DNA of 64,000 nt from assembly GCA_949841365.1 (NCBI GenBank), contig CATKZI010000001.1:310001-374000 (forward strand). The letters run 5' to 3'. A program made the translations under genes and the position numbers. Source of the DNA: an uncultured Candidatus Melainabacteria bacterium (GTDB lineage Bacteria; Cyanobacteriota; Vampirovibrionia; Gastranaerophilales; Gastranaerophilaceae). The notes beneath the pieces were generated by a model. The model had not been told where the DNA came from. It worked only from the letters and a program-made list of their open reading frames with translations, and did not search any database. Shown here in pieces: positions 45,780 to 54,745 of this stretch (position 1 is its first letter; every line of letters begins with the position of its first letter).

Positions 45780-47390
45780 ATGGATTTAGGTTTGGAAATT
45801 AAAGGTTCAAAATTAATTGTTAAATGGGCTGATGTCAAAGCTGACTGCTACAGAGTATTTTTGAAAAATGACGGAAATTTTTGCGAATGTGCCAGAGTTT
45901 CAGGCGAAAATCAAATAAGACTTTCGCTTGTTCCTTATGGTGACGGCGAGTGCTTTGTCGTTGCAGTAAAAGACGGATTGATTATTGACAAATCTTCAAT
46001 ACGTCAGTTTACTTTCGATACTATTGATGTTGTGAGCCGTTTTGAAGGTGAAAATGAGGTTAAATTTTTCTATAGTAAATACGACGGTGCGCAAGGTTAC
46101 AGGTTGTATAAAAGCGAAACTGAGCAAGGGTTTGGCGGGTGTAAAAATTCTGATGCCGAATTTGTTTCTATAGAAAAATCCGAAAATACGGAATATAAGA
46201 TTAAACCGTTTGTAAAAAGTGATGAGGGCAGAACTTTTCTTGCATCATCCAATGCTTTCAAACCCGCTGATAACGCGTTTAAATCAGTCACCGTATACAA
46301 ATCTTTCAATTATAATCTCTTTTTGTCATGGAATTACGGCGGATATGCTGACGGGTTTGAGGTTTACAGTGAAAATTCCAAAACTCCGATTTTTGAAACC
46401 AATGACGGATTAAGACATTATCTTGAACTTTTTGATTACAAAGGTACAACAAAATTTATTGTAAAAGCCTTTGTAAACACTCCAAACGGCAGATTAACCG
46501 TTGCGCAATCAAAACCTGCGGGATTGAGTATCAGAAAATACGAAAAGCCTCAAGTATCCTTGATTATACCGGCTTATAATGCAAAAGATTATATTGCGCG
46601 TAGTATTGACAGCGCGCTTGCATCAGACTTTGCAAACCTTGAAATTGTTATTGTTAACGACGGAAGCACGGATGATACTCAAAAAATTATTGACTGGTAT
46701 GACAAAAATTATGAAAATGTTGTATCAATTCAAAAAGAAAACGGTGGTGTTGCAGATACAAGAAACGTCGGTATAGAGGCGGCAAAAGGCGATTATATCG
46801 CATTTATGGACAACGATGATTTAATCCGTCCGAATATGATTAGTTCGTTATATGAAACAATTACCAAAAACGAATGTGATGTTGCAATTGCTCCGCTTTA
46901 CAGGATTACGGACAAAGGCTACAGTGTCCACTGTGATTTGCCGTTTATGGAAGATGTCGGGCATGATATCGACAAGTATTTGGAGATTATGTACACTCCG
47001 GGTTATTACAACTGCGCGATTTGGAATAAACTTTACAGAGCTTCTATGGTTAAGGAGCATCCGTTAGGAAAACTTAAATATGAAGATGTTTCATGGACAC
47101 CTTGTATTTTGTCTTATGCTGAAAAATTCTGTTTCTTAAATACTCCGTTTTACGAGTGGGACAGAAAAACACGTCCCGAAACTTTTGGGGATGTATTGGC
47201 ACGTCAACCTGAAAGTGAGCTTTTTGAACACAGAAAACAGGCAATGTTATTCTTTGTTCAAAACGGAAATCCGCAAAAGCGCGAGTATATGAAAAGAATT
47301 GCCAAACGCAGGCTGGAGCGGTATGCGAAAAATTCCGATAACCCTGCATACAGAGATTTAATGGAGAAGATTGATGCCGGAAAATACTAA
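45780..47390 (+). CDS. GT2 glycosyltransferase with N-terminal fibronectin III-like domains
   Basis: A 536-residue protein. Residues 1-255 look like two or three beta-sandwich repeats of the fibronectin III type (for example LFLSWNYGGYADGFEVYSEN). Residues 256-500 are a family 2 glycosyltransferase: SLIIPAYNAKDYIARSIDSA, IVIVNDGSTDDT, GGVADTRNVGIEAAKGDYI and FMDNDD. No signal peptide, so the Fn3-like part is cytoplasmic, which is unusual. It heads the surface-glycan region. Start at ATG 45780 is set by the -10 box. Confidence 0.85.
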   Translation: MDLGLEIKGSKLIVKWADVKADCYRVFLKNDGNFCECARVSGENQIRLSLVPYGDGECFVVAVKDGLIIDKSSIRQFTFDTIDVVSRFEGENEVKFFYSKYDGAQGYRLYKSETEQGFGGCKNSDAEFVSIEKSENTEYKIKPFVKSDEGRTFLASSNAFKPADNAFKSVTVYKSFNYNLFLSWNYGGYADGFEVYSENSKTPIFETNDGLRHYLELFDYKGTTKFIVKAFVNTPNGRLTVAQSKPAGLSIRKYEKPQVSLIIPAYNAKDYIARSIDSALASDFANLEIVIVNDGSTDDTQKIIDWYDKNYENVVSIQKENGGVADTRNVGIEAAKGDYIAFMDNDDLIRPNMISSLYETITKNECDVAIAPLYRITDKGYSVHCDLPFMEDVGHDIDKYLEIMYTPGYYNCAIWNKLYRASMVKEHPLGKLKYEDVSWTPCILSYAEKFCFLNTPFYEWDRKTRPETFGDVLARQPESELFEHRKQAMLFFVQNGNPQKREYMKRIAKRRLERYAKNSDNPAYRDLMEKIDAGKY

Positions 47391-47952
47391 TATCAGTAAT
47401 TATATGTTTTATATGGCTTATTTGAACAGAAAACTCGGAGGGTTTTTTGAAAAACAAGCTCCTTATATCAAGTGTAAAAAAGGCTGTGCAAAATGCTGTC
47501 AAAACGGCGAGTATCCGTTTTCCAAAATAGAATTTGATTATTTAATGGTCGGATTTTTACAACTCCCTGTTGAAATGCAGGAAAAAATTATGGCTAAAGT
47601 TAAAAAGATTAAGGAAGCAAAATCTGAAACTTATGAATGTCCGTTTTTGTTTAATAATGCTTGTTCTGTTTATGAGTTTCGCGGGATTATCTGCAGAAGT
47701 TTCGGGCTTATGTCAATAAACAATGAGGGCGGGCTGTCGAAAATTCCTTTCTGTGCATTTGAAGGTTTGAATTATTCAAACGTAATTGACCCGAAAACCA
47801 AAATCGTTTCGCAGGAAAAATTTGACAAACTCGGTGTGAAAGAAGAACCGCTTGCCTATAATGTAAGTTATTCATTCCTGACAAGTGATGAGATTGAAAA
47901 GAATTTTGAAATAGAATTTGGTGAGAAAAAACCGCTTATTAGTTGGTTTTAA
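47374..47952 (+). CDS. YkgJ-family cysteine cluster protein
   Basis: A 192-residue protein with the metal-binding cluster CKKGCAKCCQNG (C-x3-C-x2-CC) near residue 35 and later cysteines in CPFLFNNACSVYEFRGIICR. The family is thought to bind zinc or an iron-sulfur cluster; function is poorly known. It overlaps the GT2 gene by 17 bases and uses a GGAG site inside it, so it is co-translated. Confidence 0.85.
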   Translation: MPENTNISNYMFYMAYLNRKLGGFFEKQAPYIKCKKGCAKCCQNGEYPFSKIEFDYLMVGFLQLPVEMQEKIMAKVKKIKEAKSETYECPFLFNNACSVYEFRGIICRSFGLMSINNEGGLSKIPFCAFEGLNYSNVIDPKTKIVSQEKFDKLGVKEEPLAYNVSYSFLTSDEIEKNFEIEFGEKKPLISWF

Positions 47953-49588
47953 TATCATTGATAATTTTTTCTCTCAAGCCTTCATAGTGGTCTAAAACTC
48001 TGTTCAAATCTTTCAAAAAGAGGTTATCGCCATGATCATTTATTTTTGTCAGACAAGGACCGCCTTTTGTTGTTTTAATTTCTTTGGGTTTTGCAATATT
48101 TTTGTCTACGACGTTAATTCTTACATTATTCATAACAGCCATCAGCCAAAACCAAATATCATCATTGGTTGGAGATAATTTTGTAAATAATTCGCTGTTT
48201 GTTATATCTTTGTATAAAATATGCGGCGGATATAAAACTCCTCCATGACCTGCCAGTTTATTTGCAAATGAAGGTTTTTTGTATCCTTTAGCTGCAATTC
48301 CGTCAAGTTCATTGTTTTTAGTTATATACATTTTTGTTGTTCTGTGGCATTGTATAAGGTTAGGATTTTTCTCATACCCTGCCCATAAACGTTTAATAAG
48401 ATTTTTGTCATAAATCAAATCATCATCAACAGTTATAATAATATCATCGGGATATTCTTTAAGTGTCGGAATAAATTTGTTATATGGTTTGAAATTTTCT
48501 TTATTCCAATTAATTACAAGACCTTGCTCCCTTAGTTTTAAAAGGCTTTCAGGCAAGTCATTTTCTTTATTCGGAAATTCATTTTCCGCCAATTGCAGAA
48601 TTATTTTATCCGGTTTCATTGTCTGATTAAGGATAGAATTTATTGTAATATGCAATGTCGGAATTCTGAACGGGAAAGATGTCAGAGAAACAATAATTTG
48701 CGGACGCGGCAGTTTTAACATATCGCCCCAAACTCTGTTATAGCTTGACGGGATGAATTTATCCACACCGCTGCATGATGTGAAAGTTATTTCACCAAAA
48801 TAGATTTTTCCGTCAACGTTGTAGAAATCTATTCTTGCCAAACTGAAATCTTTAGCCAAAATTTCTGCAAGTTCAAACATTTTGTCAAGGTTTTCGGGCG
48901 GCGGCACCTGTTCTTTAGAATTTGGATAACTCAACAAGAACGGCTGTAATTCCCATTTTGTATTGTAAATATTTTCTGTTCTTTTTGAAAATCTTCCCTG
49001 ATCAATCCAAATATATTGAGGTTTACCGTTGAAGCACATAATTTTATAATCATTTAATTCATTATTGCTGTCTTCAATGTAAGCTTCTGCAATTATTTTT
49101 GGTTCAATATCCTTGTAATGCAGTTCAAGTCCGCCGTTTTGTGCGTAATTTCTTTTCATCCATTTGTTGATTTTTTTACGTGCATCTTTTTTGTCCATTT
49201 TGGATTTATCTTTGACAATATAGTTGTATGCACATCCGTGATTACATTTGAGCACAAATCTATCCGGCAGTTTGTCAAAATCAATATCATCAAATTTATC
49301 CCAAACGCCTAAAAGAGGAATAAGGTATTCTTCTCCAATCTTTTCTTTAACCCAATCTCTAACTAAGTATTTATCTGCAAGACGGGTTTTTATGGGTGTG
49401 CTGTCGTAAAGTTTCAGCCATTGAATTTTTTCATTAAAAGTTTTTGGGTCATACAGATTGAGAATTTGACCTGTTTTTTTGAAAAACCAAACTTTCAAAT
49501 AAAGTTTAAGTTTATCTAACGGTGTATCTAACGGTAATCTGACTTTAATTCCCAATAATGTTGCTAATAAACCCAAATAATAATTCAT
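47939..49588 (-). CDS. TupA-like ATP-grasp fused to a glycosyltransferase-like domain
   Basis: A 549-residue two-domain protein. Residues 30-310 match the TupA-like ATP-grasp family found in surface polysaccharide loci: FNEKIQWLKLYDSTPIKTRL, LPDRFVLKCNHGCAYN and GEITFTSCSG. Residues 312-549 are a GT-like domain: IIVSLTSFPFRIPTLHITIN, IIITVDDDLIYDKNLI and PTNDDIWFWLM. The fusion probably modifies a glycan, perhaps adding an amino acid or other group and a sugar. It is a paralogue of the two modules upstream, but intact in one gene and without a C tract. Confidence 0.75.
   Translation of the reverse strand: MNYYLGLLATLLGIKVRLPLDTPLDKLKLYLKVWFFKKTGQILNLYDPKTFNEKIQWLKLYDSTPIKTRLADKYLVRDWVKEKIGEEYLIPLLGVWDKFDDIDFDKLPDRFVLKCNHGCAYNYIVKDKSKMDKKDARKKINKWMKRNYAQNGGLELHYKDIEPKIIAEAYIEDSNNELNDYKIMCFNGKPQYIWIDQGRFSKRTENIYNTKWELQPFLLSYPNSKEQVPPPENLDKMFELAEILAKDFSLARIDFYNVDGKIYFGEITFTSCSGVDKFIPSSYNRVWGDMLKLPRPQIIVSLTSFPFRIPTLHITINSILNQTMKPDKIILQLAENEFPNKENDLPESLLKLREQGLVINWNKENFKPYNKFIPTLKEYPDDIIITVDDDLIYDKNLIKRLWAGYEKNPNLIQCHRTTKMYITKNNELDGIAAKGYKKPSFANKLAGHGGVLYPPHILYKDITNSELFTKLSPTNDDIWFWLMAVMNNVRINVVDKNIAKPKEIKTTKGGPCLTKINDHGDNLFLKDLNRVLDHYEGLREKIINDIKTN
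49231..49450 (-). repeat. Direct repeat copy 1 within the TupA-like module
   Basis: This 220-base segment is nearly identical, with scattered single mismatches, to 51081-51300, 1850 bases away in the same direction. Both encode the start of the ATP-grasp domain. Recombination between them would delete the region between and exchange modules. Confidence 0.8.
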
Positions 49589-49657
49589 ATATTCTCCCTA
49601 TTCTCTAAACCTCTTGGGACAAGGTTAGCATAACTATACTATCTGCGCAACCGTTTG

Positions 49658-50543
49658 TTAAGTTTGATTCATATCAGTAATAATTTTTTCCTTTAGACCT
49701 TCATAGTGATTAAGAACTCTGTTTAAATCTTTAAAAAATAATTTTTCGCCCTGATCATTTATATTAGTAAGGCAAGGACCATTTTTTGTTGAAGATATTG
49801 TTCTTGGAAAAGGAATATTTTTGTTTATTATGTTGATTTTTGTACCGTTTAAAACTGCCATAAGCCAGAACCAAATGTCATCATTGGTTGGTGCAAGCGT
49901 TGTGAATAATTTTTCATCAGTAACATCTTTATAAAGAGTGTTTGGCGGATATAATACTCCTCCGCATCCTACTAATTTATTTGCAAATGACGGATTTTTA
50001 TACCATTTAACAGCTTCAACATTGAATTCACCGTTTTCTTTTAAAGAAAATTTTGTTGTCCTGTGGCAATGAATAAGCTTGGGATTTTTCTCATAAGCTT
50101 TCCATAACAATTTTACGAGGTTTTTGTCATATATAAAATCGTCATCAACAGTTATGATAATATCATTCGGGTATTGCTTAAGTGTCGGGATTAATTTTTT
50201 ATATGATTTTATGTTACCTTTGTTCCAACTTATAGTCAGTCCGAATTTTTGTAAATTTAAAAGATTTTCAGGTAAATCTTTTTCTTTATTTGGAAAATCA
50301 TCTTCAGATAATTGTAAAATTACCATATTTGGTTTTTTAGTCTGACATAATAAAGAACTGATAGTAATATGCAATGTTTTAATTCTGGCAGGAAAGGATG
50401 TTAGAGATATTATTAAAATGGGGGGGGGGGCAACTTTCTATGCCTGATTTTTTAACTATAGGTGCAATATTATATTTAAATTTTAGTCCGCAAATATGTA
50501 TAATTCTTTTATCATCCAGTTTTTCTTTATAAAATAATTTCAT
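49658..50543 (-). CDS. Glycosyltransferase-like protein, frame broken at a C11 tract (phase-variable candidate)
   Basis: Translation from the ATG at 50543 (AAGGAG site) gives a 37-residue linker-like start with HICGLKFKYN, then C38 and prolines, and stops at 50379 because the C tract has eleven bases. With ten C the frame continues into ILIISLTSFPARIKTLHITI and a full GT-like domain, 294 residues, ending EKIITDMNQT. That domain is a close paralogue of the C-terminal half of the gene at 47939-49588. So the gene is off by one base here. Its start overlaps the upstream gene by 17 bases. Confidence 0.8.
50420..50430 (-). repeat. C11 (G11 on +) homopolymer tract in the GT-like gene
   Basis: Eleven G on the + strand after AAAAT and before CAACT. 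It begins at codon 38 (TGC then C). Ten C would be in frame. Confidence 0.9.
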
Positions 50544-52293
50544 TTTTCTCCTTAGATGGTAATTCCAACATGTCACCCAAAATTCTGTTATATTTTGATG
50601 GTATAAATTCTTCTGTACCGCTGCCCGAAGTAAAAGTCATTTCGCCAAAATAAATTTTTCCGTCAACATTATAAAAGTCTACTCTTACCAAATTTAAATC
50701 TTTAGATAAGATTTTCGCCAATTCAACCATTTTTTCAAGATTTTCAGGTGGTAAAATTTCTTTTTTGGTATTTTTCCAGGTTATTAAAAATGGCTGTAAT
50801 TCCCATTTTGTGTTGTATAAATTTCTTCTGTGGTCATCAAATCTGCCTTGATCAATCCAGATAAATTCGGGTTTACCGTTAAAACATAAAAATTTGTAAT
50901 CATTTAATTCTTTATTACTGTCTTCAATATAACTTTCAGCAATAATTTTAGGGATGATATCTTTATAATGTATTTCTAAGCCATGCTTATAAGCAAAATT
51001 TTCTTTCATCCATTTGTTGATTTTTTTGCGAGCTTCTTTTTTATTAAATTTTGACTTGTCTTTTACAATTATATTATATGCACATCCGTGATTGCACTTA
51101 AGTACAAATCTATCCGGCAGTTTGTCAAAATCAATATCATCAAACTTATCCCAAACGCCTAAAAGAGGAATAAGGTATTCTTCTCCGATTTTCTCTTTAA
51201 CCCATTCTCTAACCAGATATTTATCTGCGAGTTTGGTTTTTAACGGTGTGCTGTCGTAAAGTTTCAGCCATTGAATTTTTTCGTTAAAGGTTTTTGGATT
51301 TTCTAAATTTAAAACTTGACCTGTTGCTCTGAAAAACCAAGACTTAAGATATGCTTCATACTTGTCGGGGGGGGGGCATTTCTGAGTTCTTATTTTTATT
51401 TTAAATCCGAATATTTTTATTATTACGTGAATGATGTCCTTTTGGATATCAAAAAGTTTACCTATTCTGTATTGTGCAGGCAAAAATTTGTCCATTTGCT
51501 CCGCATAGTAATCTTTTTGTGTTTTATCACATAGTTTAAGCTCAAATTTGAAACCTCTGCGGGCACATTTGTAAAACTCTTTGTGCCATTGCTTCATTTT
51601 GTTGTGTTTCTCCAGTAAATCTTTCAATGCAGAGAATGCTTCTAAAACGCAATATGTATATTTTCCTCTGGAACTTGATAAACAGCCCGAGTGTGATATT
51701 CTGTAGGTTACAAGTGCATCAGGTATGCTGACAATTGAAGATGCGAGAATTGCTGACGCATAATTGAAGTATACATCATTGCAAACTTTTGTTTCCTGAC
51801 ACCTTATACCATTATCTTTAATAAGACTTGCTTTATATAATTTTGTAAATAAGGGTACAGGATGTATCTTAAAAATGTTATCTGTTTTCTTGCGTTTTTT
51901 AGATGGTTTTTTTAGTTCATTTGTTGCTTCGTCAAAATATTGGCATTTGCATAAACAAATATCGGCATCACCGATTGAAGTCAGTAATTTTTCTAAAGCA
52001 TTTGGTTCTATATAATCATCGCTGTCTAAAAAATATAAATACTCACAGTTAGAATTTTCGATTCCGGTATTTCTGGCTTTTCCTGCTCCGCTGTTTTCCT
52101 GGTTAATAATTTTTATTCTGTTATCTTTTGCTTGGTATTCTTGCAGAATATTTAATGAATTATCGGTAGAGCCGTCATTAACGCAAATTATTTCAATATC
52201 TTTTAATGTTTGATTAATTACACTTTCTAAACATTGTTCTAAATATTTTTCCGTATTGTATACCGGTATGATTACTGATACTCTACCCATCAA
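50527..52293 (-). CDS. GT2 glycosyltransferase fused to TupA-like ATP-grasp through a C10 tract
   Basis: A 588-residue fusion. Residues 5-290 are a GT2 enzyme: VSVIIPVYNTEKYLEQCLES, ICVNDGSTDNS, SGAGKARNTGIENS and FLDSDDYIEP. A linker IIKIFGFKIKIRTQK leads to C306-P-P-P, encoded by TGC plus a C10 tract, and then the TupA-like ATP-grasp domain: FNEKIQWLKLYDSTPLKTKL, RFVLKCNHGCAYN and GEMTFTSGSG. The tract is in frame. Nine or eleven C would give the GT2 domain alone. An AAGGAG site precedes the ATG. Confidence 0.82.
   Translation of the reverse strand: MMGRVSVIIPVYNTEKYLEQCLESVINQTLKDIEIICVNDGSTDNSLNILQEYQAKDNRIKIINQENSGAGKARNTGIENSNCEYLYFLDSDDYIEPNALEKLLTSIGDADICLCKCQYFDEATNELKKPSKKRKKTDNIFKIHPVPLFTKLYKASLIKDNGIRCQETKVCNDVYFNYASAILASSIVSIPDALVTYRISHSGCLSSSRGKYTYCVLEAFSALKDLLEKHNKMKQWHKEFYKCARRGFKFELKLCDKTQKDYYAEQMDKFLPAQYRIGKLFDIQKDIIHVIIKIFGFKIKIRTQKCPPPDKYEAYLKSWFFRATGQVLNLENPKTFNEKIQWLKLYDSTPLKTKLADKYLVREWVKEKIGEEYLIPLLGVWDKFDDIDFDKLPDRFVLKCNHGCAYNIIVKDKSKFNKKEARKKINKWMKENFAYKHGLEIHYKDIIPKIIAESYIEDSNKELNDYKFLCFNGKPEFIWIDQGRFDDHRRNLYNTKWELQPFLITWKNTKKEILPPENLEKMVELAKILSKDLNLVRVDFYNVDGKIYFGEMTFTSGSGTEEFIPSKYNRILGDMLELPSKEKNEIIL
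51081..51300 (-). repeat. Direct repeat copy 2 within the TupA-like module
   Basis: Partner of 49231-49450. The similarity ends about 65 bases before the C10 tract, where the two proteins diverge into different linkers. Confidence 0.8.
51367..51376 (-). repeat. C10 (G10 on +) homopolymer tract, in frame
   Basis: Ten G on the + strand after ACTTGTC and before CA. The 19 bases ACTTGTC-G10-CA are identical to those at 26840-26858, although the coding strand is the opposite one. Confidence 0.9.
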
Positions 52294-52367
52294 AAACTTT
52301 CTCCTTAATTCCAGTAACTATGATAACATAAATACGTACAAGAAAGGGTAATATAAAGATTTGTTAA

Positions 52368-53174
52368 TTACAGATAACATTTAGGTTCTGAACCTGCAAC
52401 TCCTGCATAGAGTTCTACATATTCTTTTGCCGGACTTGATTCTATTTTTGTTAAGAGTACTTCTTCTATCTGGAAGAAACCGACTTCGCCCGTCATTTCA
52501 ATATCAATCCTGATTGGACGTCTTTCGCCGTGGTGAATTCCGATACGGGTTATGGCGTTTGCAGAATATTTGTGAATATCTCCGACTTTTGGTGTTGTAT
52601 TTATTGCCATAGGAATACGCGCTCTGCCTTTTGTCATATCGCATCCGTCTGCAATAAGGATTATACCTGCCTCTACAGAGTGAATTTTTCTTGATGACAT
52701 ATGACCGATAATCGCTTCTATTGCAAGAGATTTGATTATTGTCCTGCGGTGCAGATCATCAGGCAAAATGTGCATTAAAGTTCTTTCAATAATCGGTTTT
52801 GCAAGAGTTACGGACATTTCCTCATGTCCCTGTCTGCCTATCATCATACCCAAATCATGCATAAGACCTGCAATGATTATGGCGCACATACTATCCTCAA
52901 ATGTACCGATTTCCTCTTTTTCAAGCGAAGTTTTAATTCCGCTGCTCTGTAAAATATTGAGCATTTTGATTGCATTGGCGCAAACCTGACGCATGTGGAC
53001 AGGTCCGTGGTCATTGTAACCCAATCTTTTTATAGAAACATTGTTTGCATAATCCTGCATTTCCTGCAATTCTTCATCATTAAAAAGGTAGTTTACCAGT
53101 TCAAGACAAAGCGGACTGTTTTCAAGTCTTTTTGTTATTTTTGATTCCAGTGAAAGTTCTTTAACAGATTTCAT
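52368..53174 (-). CDS. HD-domain phosphohydrolase
   Basis: A 268-residue cytoplasmic protein with HD metal ligands in GYNDHGPVHMRQV and IAGLMHDLGMMIGRQGHEE, and a later DGCDMTKGR. Such enzymes cleave phosphate from nucleotides or cyclic dinucleotides; the substrate is unknown. The C-terminal part RPIRIDIEMTGEVGFFQIEE looks like an extra beta domain. AGAGG ribosome site. Confidence 0.82.
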   Translation of the reverse strand: MKSVKELSLESKITKRLENSPLCLELVNYLFNDEELQEMQDYANNVSIKRLGYNDHGPVHMRQVCANAIKMLNILQSSGIKTSLEKEEIGTFEDSMCAIIIAGLMHDLGMMIGRQGHEEMSVTLAKPIIERTLMHILPDDLHRRTIIKSLAIEAIIGHMSSRKIHSVEAGIILIADGCDMTKGRARIPMAINTTPKVGDIHKYSANAITRIGIHHGERRPIRIDIEMTGEVGFFQIEEVLLTKIESSPAKEYVELYAGVAGSEPKCYL

Positions 53175-53234
53175 AATTTTAAACCTCTTAATAATATTAT
53201 TGCCCGATAAATTGATTTTGTAAACCGTTTATGA

Positions 53235-53240
53235 TTAAAT
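53235..53240 (+). promoter_or_regulatory. -10-like box of a predicted leaderless promoter
   Basis: Extended -10 TGATTAAAT ends six bases before the ATG at 53247. The hexamer TTAAAT is a weaker match. Confidence 0.4.
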
Positions 53241-53246
53241 TATTGT

Positions 53247-54377
53247 ATGTTTATACTTGAAAACCCCTACGTATCAAAATTAATGCTTGAAACAATGCAG
53301 AAAAATCAGTTTGAGGTTCTGGACAATTCCGTTGCCCGTGAATTTGATTATGACCTTAATCTTGTAAAAAGAAGTTGTGATAAAATTTATTCTAATTCCG
53401 AAAACTCAATTGACTGGGTTTTAAATAATAATTCGGAAGTTGCAAGGCTTATTAATATCTGCAAAAACAAATATGAATTCAGAAAAGCTCTGAAATCAGT
53501 TTATCCGAATTTCTTTTTTGATGAAATTACCGATTTGGATAAAGCTGATATTTCAGATTATCCCGAACAATTTATCATCAAGCCGTCTGTGGGTTTTTTG
53601 AGTATGGGTGTTCATAAGGTTTCGTCACATTCTCAGTGGAAAAATGTTGTTGAACGGTTGAAATCGGAAGTTCGCGATTTTGCAAGCAACTTCCCTGAAG
53701 CTGTTTTAAGCTCTTCAAGCTTTATTGTTGAGGAAATTCTCAAAGGTGATGAATTTGCGGTAGATGCATATTATGACGACAACGGAAAACCTGTTATTTT
53801 AAATATTTTTCAACATCCTTTTGTGAGCGAAGATGATGTAAGCGACAGGGCATATATTACATCAAAAGAGATTATTGAAGAAAACCTTGAACAATTCCAA
53901 AACGTTCTTGAAAATATCGGAAAAGCTCTTAATATGCGGAATTTCCCGATACATATTGAACTTATAAAGGGCAAAGAAATTGTGCCTGTAGAAATTAATC
54001 CTATGAGGTTTGCGGGCTGGTGTACAACTGACCTTGCTTATTATGCTTACGGAATTAATATTTACGAGTATTTTCAAAATAATCTTAAACCTGATTGGAG
54101 TAAAATTCAGGGCGGTAAAATATACTATTTTGCAATGGCGGAAACTCCTCAGGATATTGAAAAAGATAAAATCAATTTTGATTATGATGCTTTAGAAAAA
54201 AGTTTTTCAAAAATTTTAGATTTCAGAAAAATAAATTACCTTGAAAAACCGCTTTTTGCAATAATTTTCGGTGAAGCTCAAGATATGAATGAAATCAATA
54301 GGATTTTGCAGCTTGATATGAAAGATTTTATCAGCACTCGTTTATGTGAACAAGAGCCATCTCAAGCACTGTCTTAA
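53247..54377 (+). CDS. ATP-grasp ligase-like protein
   Basis: A 376-residue protein with an ATP-grasp core: FIIKPSVGFLSMGVHKV (nucleotide lysine), VEEILKGDEFAVDAYYDDNG and the metal site VPVEINPMRFAG. Members join a carboxylate to an amine with ATP. The substrate is unknown. Its last 47 bases overlap the convergent CadC-like gene. Confidence 0.8.
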   Translation: MFILENPYVSKLMLETMQKNQFEVLDNSVAREFDYDLNLVKRSCDKIYSNSENSIDWVLNNNSEVARLINICKNKYEFRKALKSVYPNFFFDEITDLDKADISDYPEQFIIKPSVGFLSMGVHKVSSHSQWKNVVERLKSEVRDFASNFPEAVLSSSSFIVEEILKGDEFAVDAYYDDNGKPVILNIFQHPFVSEDDVSDRAYITSKEIIEENLEQFQNVLENIGKALNMRNFPIHIELIKGKEIVPVEINPMRFAGWCTTDLAYYAYGINIYEYFQNNLKPDWSKIQGGKIYYFAMAETPQDIEKDKINFDYDALEKSFSKILDFRKINYLEKPLFAIIFGEAQDMNEINRILQLDMKDFISTRLCEQEPSQALS

Positions 54378-54684
54378 TATGGTCATCATCCAGAGAATAG
54401 TAAACATTCTTTCCTGCTCTGCGGGATTTAACAAGTTTTGCATCTTTCAGTGTTTTAAGCTGATGCGACACCGCGGATTTTGTCATATTCAAAACAACCG
54501 CAAGGTCGCATACGCACATTTCTCCGCCGTCCAAAGCCCATAATAATCTTAATCTTGTGCAGTCGCCCATAACTTTAAAAAAATCGGCGGTATTATCAAA
54601 TACATTTTTAGAATGCATTTTATTTTTAGTTTTTTCAACCAGTTCGATATTCAAAGCTTCGCAGTCAGTTTGTTTTACAGCCAT
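54331..54684 (-). CDS. ArsR/SmtB-family metal-responsive repressor (CadC-like)
   Basis: A 117-residue winged-helix repressor. The metal-sensing ELCVC-type box is present as GEMCVCDLAVVLN, the recognition helix is SAVSHQLKTLKDAKLV, and the end DDDHIKTVLEMALVHINEC has the D-x-H...H pattern of the alpha-5 zinc site. It should bind the two TTGAAT-N4-ATTCAA sites beside its gene and release them on Cd, Pb or Zn. Divergent from the P-type ATPase it most likely controls. Confidence 0.92.
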   Translation of the reverse strand: MAVKQTDCEALNIELVEKTKNKMHSKNVFDNTADFFKVMGDCTRLRLLWALDGGEMCVCDLAVVLNMTKSAVSHQLKTLKDAKLVKSRRAGKNVYYSLDDDHIKTVLEMALVHINEC

Positions 54685-54690
54685 AATTTT

Positions 54691-54696
54691 ATTATA
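54691..54696 (-). promoter_or_regulatory. -10 box of the repressor gene, predicted leaderless
   Basis: Minus strand: extended -10 TGATATAAT ends six bases (AAAATT) before the ATG at 54684. The operator at 54703-54718 covers its -35 and spacer region, so autorepression is likely. Confidence 0.65.
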
Positions 54697-54702
54697 TCAT
54701 AA

Positions 54703-54718
54703 TTGAATATTTATTCAA
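54703..54718. promoter_or_regulatory. Operator 1 for the ArsR-type repressor
   Basis: TTGAAT-ATTT-ATTCAA, a perfect 6-4-6 inverted repeat, identical in both arms to operator 2. Matches the general form of CadC/ArsR sites. Confidence 0.7.
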
Positions 54719-54745
54719 CTATTGTTAATTTTTGTGTCTTTAGGG

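Noticed and set aside
26847-51376. G tracts as sequencing artefacts
   Set aside because: Two of the four are in frame in intact long genes, all lie in coding sequence, and the flanks agree. The exact length may still be wrong by one base, which only read data can settle.
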